Positions 31,020-32,559 of a stretch of DNA of 32,559 nt are shown piece after piece; the stretch's first letter is position 1, and each line of letters starts with the position of its first letter. The position numbers and the translations under genes are program-made. Below the pieces are notes generated by a model, which saw only the letters and a program-made list of their open reading frames with translations, searched no databases and was not told the DNA's origin. This DNA is from Spirochaetaceae bacterium (GTDB lineage Bacteria; Spirochaetota; Spirochaetia; Treponematales; Treponemataceae). The stretch spans positions 1 to 32,559 of the forward strand of contig JAFZVC010000093.1 of the NCBI GenBank assembly GCA_017618015.1, in the 5' to 3' direction.

Positions 31020-32297
31020 TTACCTGTTGTTCAGCCAAAGATTTTCAGCTTTTTCATAGTAGTCGTTAAAACTATCTTCATCTTCTTCGGTGTATTTAAT
31101 TTGTTTGTCAAACACAAGAGATGGTGTTTCCGAAAAAAGATCGATTCCAACAAGCCCGCAGTCGATTTTCCAATTAAGGATTCTTTCTACCGCACGGTCC
31201 ACTTTCTTTATCAGCTCATTATCTTCCTTGATGTCATTAATAACACTGTCAACGATTCTTATGTAATTTGTTACAGAAAGCATGATTACATCAACTCCGG
31301 ATTTTATCGCTTCCAGAATCGCACGCTTCATCGGATATCCGTCTTTTATAAGAGCATCCATTGTAAGGTCGTCTGTAAAGAGCAACCCACCGAAGCCTGT
31401 ATTGTCCTTAAAAAAGCTTATTGTCTTGTCTGATATGCAGGATGGCTTTGATTCGACAACTTCAAGAACTGTGTGGGACATCATCACTGCTGACTGATTT
31501 AAGTTCCTTACATCACGGAACGGAGCGATATATAAATCTTGGATAACGTCCAAACTGCTGTTTATAACTGATCTTCCTGTATGAGTGTCCTCATTTGTAT
31601 TGCCTGGGAAATGTTTTTGAACAGTGAGGACTGATGTACGGATAATATTCCAGATTTCCGCATTTCCGTATTCATAAACTTTTTTGTTATCTCCGAAAGA
31701 GCGGTTCACAAGGAATTCCAGATTTTCTGCTGTTTTTATTTCGTTTACTGGGGCAAGGTTCACGTTTATGCCGAGTTTTTCGAGCATTTTTGCGTGATAG
31801 TAGTATATCGCGCCAGCATCAGCGATTGAAAAGTGTTCTGCTATGTACTGCTGTGATGGTAAATGTGGCATTACTTTCTGAAGGCGGTTTACATCCCCTC
31901 CTTCATGGTCGATTGCGACATACGGTGATATTTGATTCAACGAAGTATATTCATTTTTTATGTAATCTGTAAAATTCTTTATTGCTTTGTATTCTGCGCT
32001 ATCGACATTATATCTGAATAATAAGAATCCTCCGGGGGCATAATCATCTTTATAGAGGTAAACATTTTCTGAATTACTTGTACCATCGACAGATATCAAA
32101 AGCATCTGTGCAATTTTGCTTTCGAGAGTCATTGATTCTATTTGTTTTTCGATAAGATCATTTTTCAATGATTGATAATTTACTGGATTTTGCTTTGCGT
32201 TTTGTTTTTGAATAAGTGGCTCTATGTTGACTGTAATTACTGGATTGCAACCAAAAAAGAGAAAAAGGGAAAAAAGCAAAACAACAATTTTTTTCAT
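31020..32297 (-). CDS. Glycoside hydrolase family 3 lipoprotein, NagZ-like
   Basis: The product is 425 residues long. A lipoprotein signal (MKKIVVLLFSLFLFFGC, lipid Cys at about 17) precedes a GH3 N-terminal barrel. AIDHEGGDVNRL (about 128-139), VQKHFPG (about 226-232), the Asp-x-His pair in NEDTHTG and the nucleophile region LFTDDLTM (about 306-313) match beta-N-acetylhexosaminidases of the NagZ type. These release GlcNAc from muropeptides or chitooligosaccharides. FPGN replaces the commoner FPGH. Classical NagZ is cytoplasmic, whereas this one is exported and membrane-anchored, so periplasmic wall turnover or glycan scavenging is likely. No second GH3 domain is present. A promoter lies upstream and the methyltransferase gene follows. 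Confidence 0.88.
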   Translation of the reverse strand: MKKIVVLLFSLFLFFGCNPVITVNIEPLIQKQNAKQNPVNYQSLKNDLIEKQIESMTLESKIAQMLLISVDGTSNSENVYLYKDDYAPGGFLLFRYNVDSAEYKAIKNFTDYIKNEYTSLNQISPYVAIDHEGGDVNRLQKVMPHLPSQQYIAEHFSIADAGAIYYYHAKMLEKLGINVNLAPVNEIKTAENLEFLVNRSFGDNKKVYEYGNAEIWNIIRTSVLTVQKHFPGNTNEDTHTGRSVINSSLDVIQDLYIAPFRDVRNLNQSAVMMSHTVLEVVESKPSCISDKTISFFKDNTGFGGLLFTDDLTMDALIKDGYPMKRAILEAIKSGVDVIMLSVTNYIRIVDSVINDIKEDNELIKKVDRAVERILNWKIDCGLVGIDLFSETPSLVFDKQIKYTEEDEDSFNDYYEKAENLWLNNR

Positions 32298-32313
32298 TTT
32301 GAATCTTTAATTG

Positions 32314-32343
32314 ATTATACGCTGTTTGGACTGACAATTACAA
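32314..32343 (-). promoter_or_regulatory. Promoter of the NagZ-like gene
   Basis: On the minus strand TTGTAA (32338-32343) and TATAAT (32314-32319) are 18 bases apart and would start transcription about 10 bases before the ATG at 32297, so the leader would be very short. No Shine-Dalgarno is visible between the -10 and the ATG. Confidence 0.6.
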
Positions 32344-32357
32344 CACTAATTACGTTT

Positions 32358-32374
32358 GTATGTACAGTATGTAC
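32358..32374. repeat. Direct repeat upstream of the NagZ-like promoter
   Basis: GTATGTAC occurs at 32358-32365 and 32367-32374, separated by one base, about 15 bases upstream of the -35 box. Each copy contains the palindrome GTAC. The position would suit an activator site. Confidence 0.6.
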
Positions 32375-32424
32375 GCAGTTTCTGGCTAAGTTCATTCACA
32401 ACTACATACGTTTAAAATAAAAAA

Positions 32425-32535
32425 GCCTGGCAGCTACCTACTTTCCCGCGAAGAGCAGTATCATCGGCGCAGGAGAGCTTGACTTCCGTGTTCGGGATGG
32501 GAACGGGTATTGCCTCTCCGCCATGGCCACCAGGC
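32425..32535 (-). rRNA. rrf: 5S ribosomal RNA
   Basis: On the minus strand the sequence starts GCCTGGTGGC and ends GCTGCCAGGC, which pair as the terminal helix, and it contains the near-universal 5S core CCCATCCCGAACACGGAAG. The length of about 111 bases is normal. A T run (TTTTTTATTTT) directly follows the 3' end and probably terminates the rRNA operon. The 23S gene should lie to the right, outside the window. The exact ends are judged from the helix. Confidence 0.95.
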
Positions 32536-32559
32536 GACTAAAAACTATGACAAGGGTCG

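Noticed and set aside
32172..32420. 82-codon plus-strand frame upstream of the 5S gene
   Set aside because: It is mostly antisense to the NagZ-like signal peptide region and runs through its promoter. No ribosome site and no family resemblance.

Overview
The window looks like chromosomal DNA of a spirochete, most likely a host-associated or gut/rumen Treponema. Three things point there: a tandem pair of spirochete-type FlaA flagellar sheath proteins next to a class II fructose-bisphosphate aldolase, an abbreviated spirochete division cluster running mraZ to ftsZ and on through dprA, topA and hslVU, and a CUT1 sugar importer whose binding protein has an unusual N-terminus. The genus is inferred from gene content and remembered synteny, not from an alignment. 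The window is densely coded and no gene-free stretch exceeds about 230 bases.

Layout. 1-726 (+): the 3' part of a DnaQ-like exonuclease gene and an unrecognised small gene. 904-4582 (-): a CUT1 ABC sugar importer (two permeases, then the binding protein; no ATPase). 4809-5833 (+): a small membrane protein translationally coupled to a GntR/FCD repressor, divergent from the importer; the space between carries a repeat cluster that looks like an operator. 5845-21488 (-): a 15-gene, roughly 15.6-kb run of mraZ, rsmH, ftsL-like, murF, ftsW, ftsQ, ftsA, ftsZ, xerD, TPR lipoprotein, dprA, topA, xerC, hslV and hslU. It has a near-consensus promoter and a 10-bp-phased array of MraZ boxes in front of mraZ. 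21636-22346 (+): a divergent gene of a poorly characterised family with a nuclease-like motif. 22454-23933 (-): two flaA genes. 24161-25165 (+): fba. 25281-26267 (-): a membrane protein with a Lys/Glu/Ala-rich tail. 26457-28845 (+): infC-rpmI-rplT followed by a ZapB-like coiled-coil protein, ZapA and a UPF0178 protein. 28889-32297 (-): a NagZ-like lipoprotein, an RNA m5C methyltransferase and a GAF/HD-GYP protein. 32425-32535 (-): a 5S rRNA gene, the end of an rRNA operon that continues beyond the right edge.

How the genes fit together. The large minus-strand run combines septum assembly (FtsZ, FtsA, FtsQ, FtsL, FtsW), late peptidoglycan precursor synthesis (MurF), DNA topology and dimer resolution (TopA, XerC, XerD), DNA uptake (DprA) and protein quality control (HslUV). 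A second division module (ZapB-like and ZapA) follows the infC-L35-L20 ribosomal genes. The importer plus GntR module looks like an inducible carbohydrate uptake unit, placed just past hslU, where other spirochetes carry the flgB motility operon.

I found no CRISPR array, insertion sequence, prophage or tRNA gene. Nothing here is a clearly new defence or mobile system. The most interesting items are regulatory: the MraZ-box array, the importer/GntR operator cluster, the duplicated element in the ftsZ leader, and the layered flaA promoter region.
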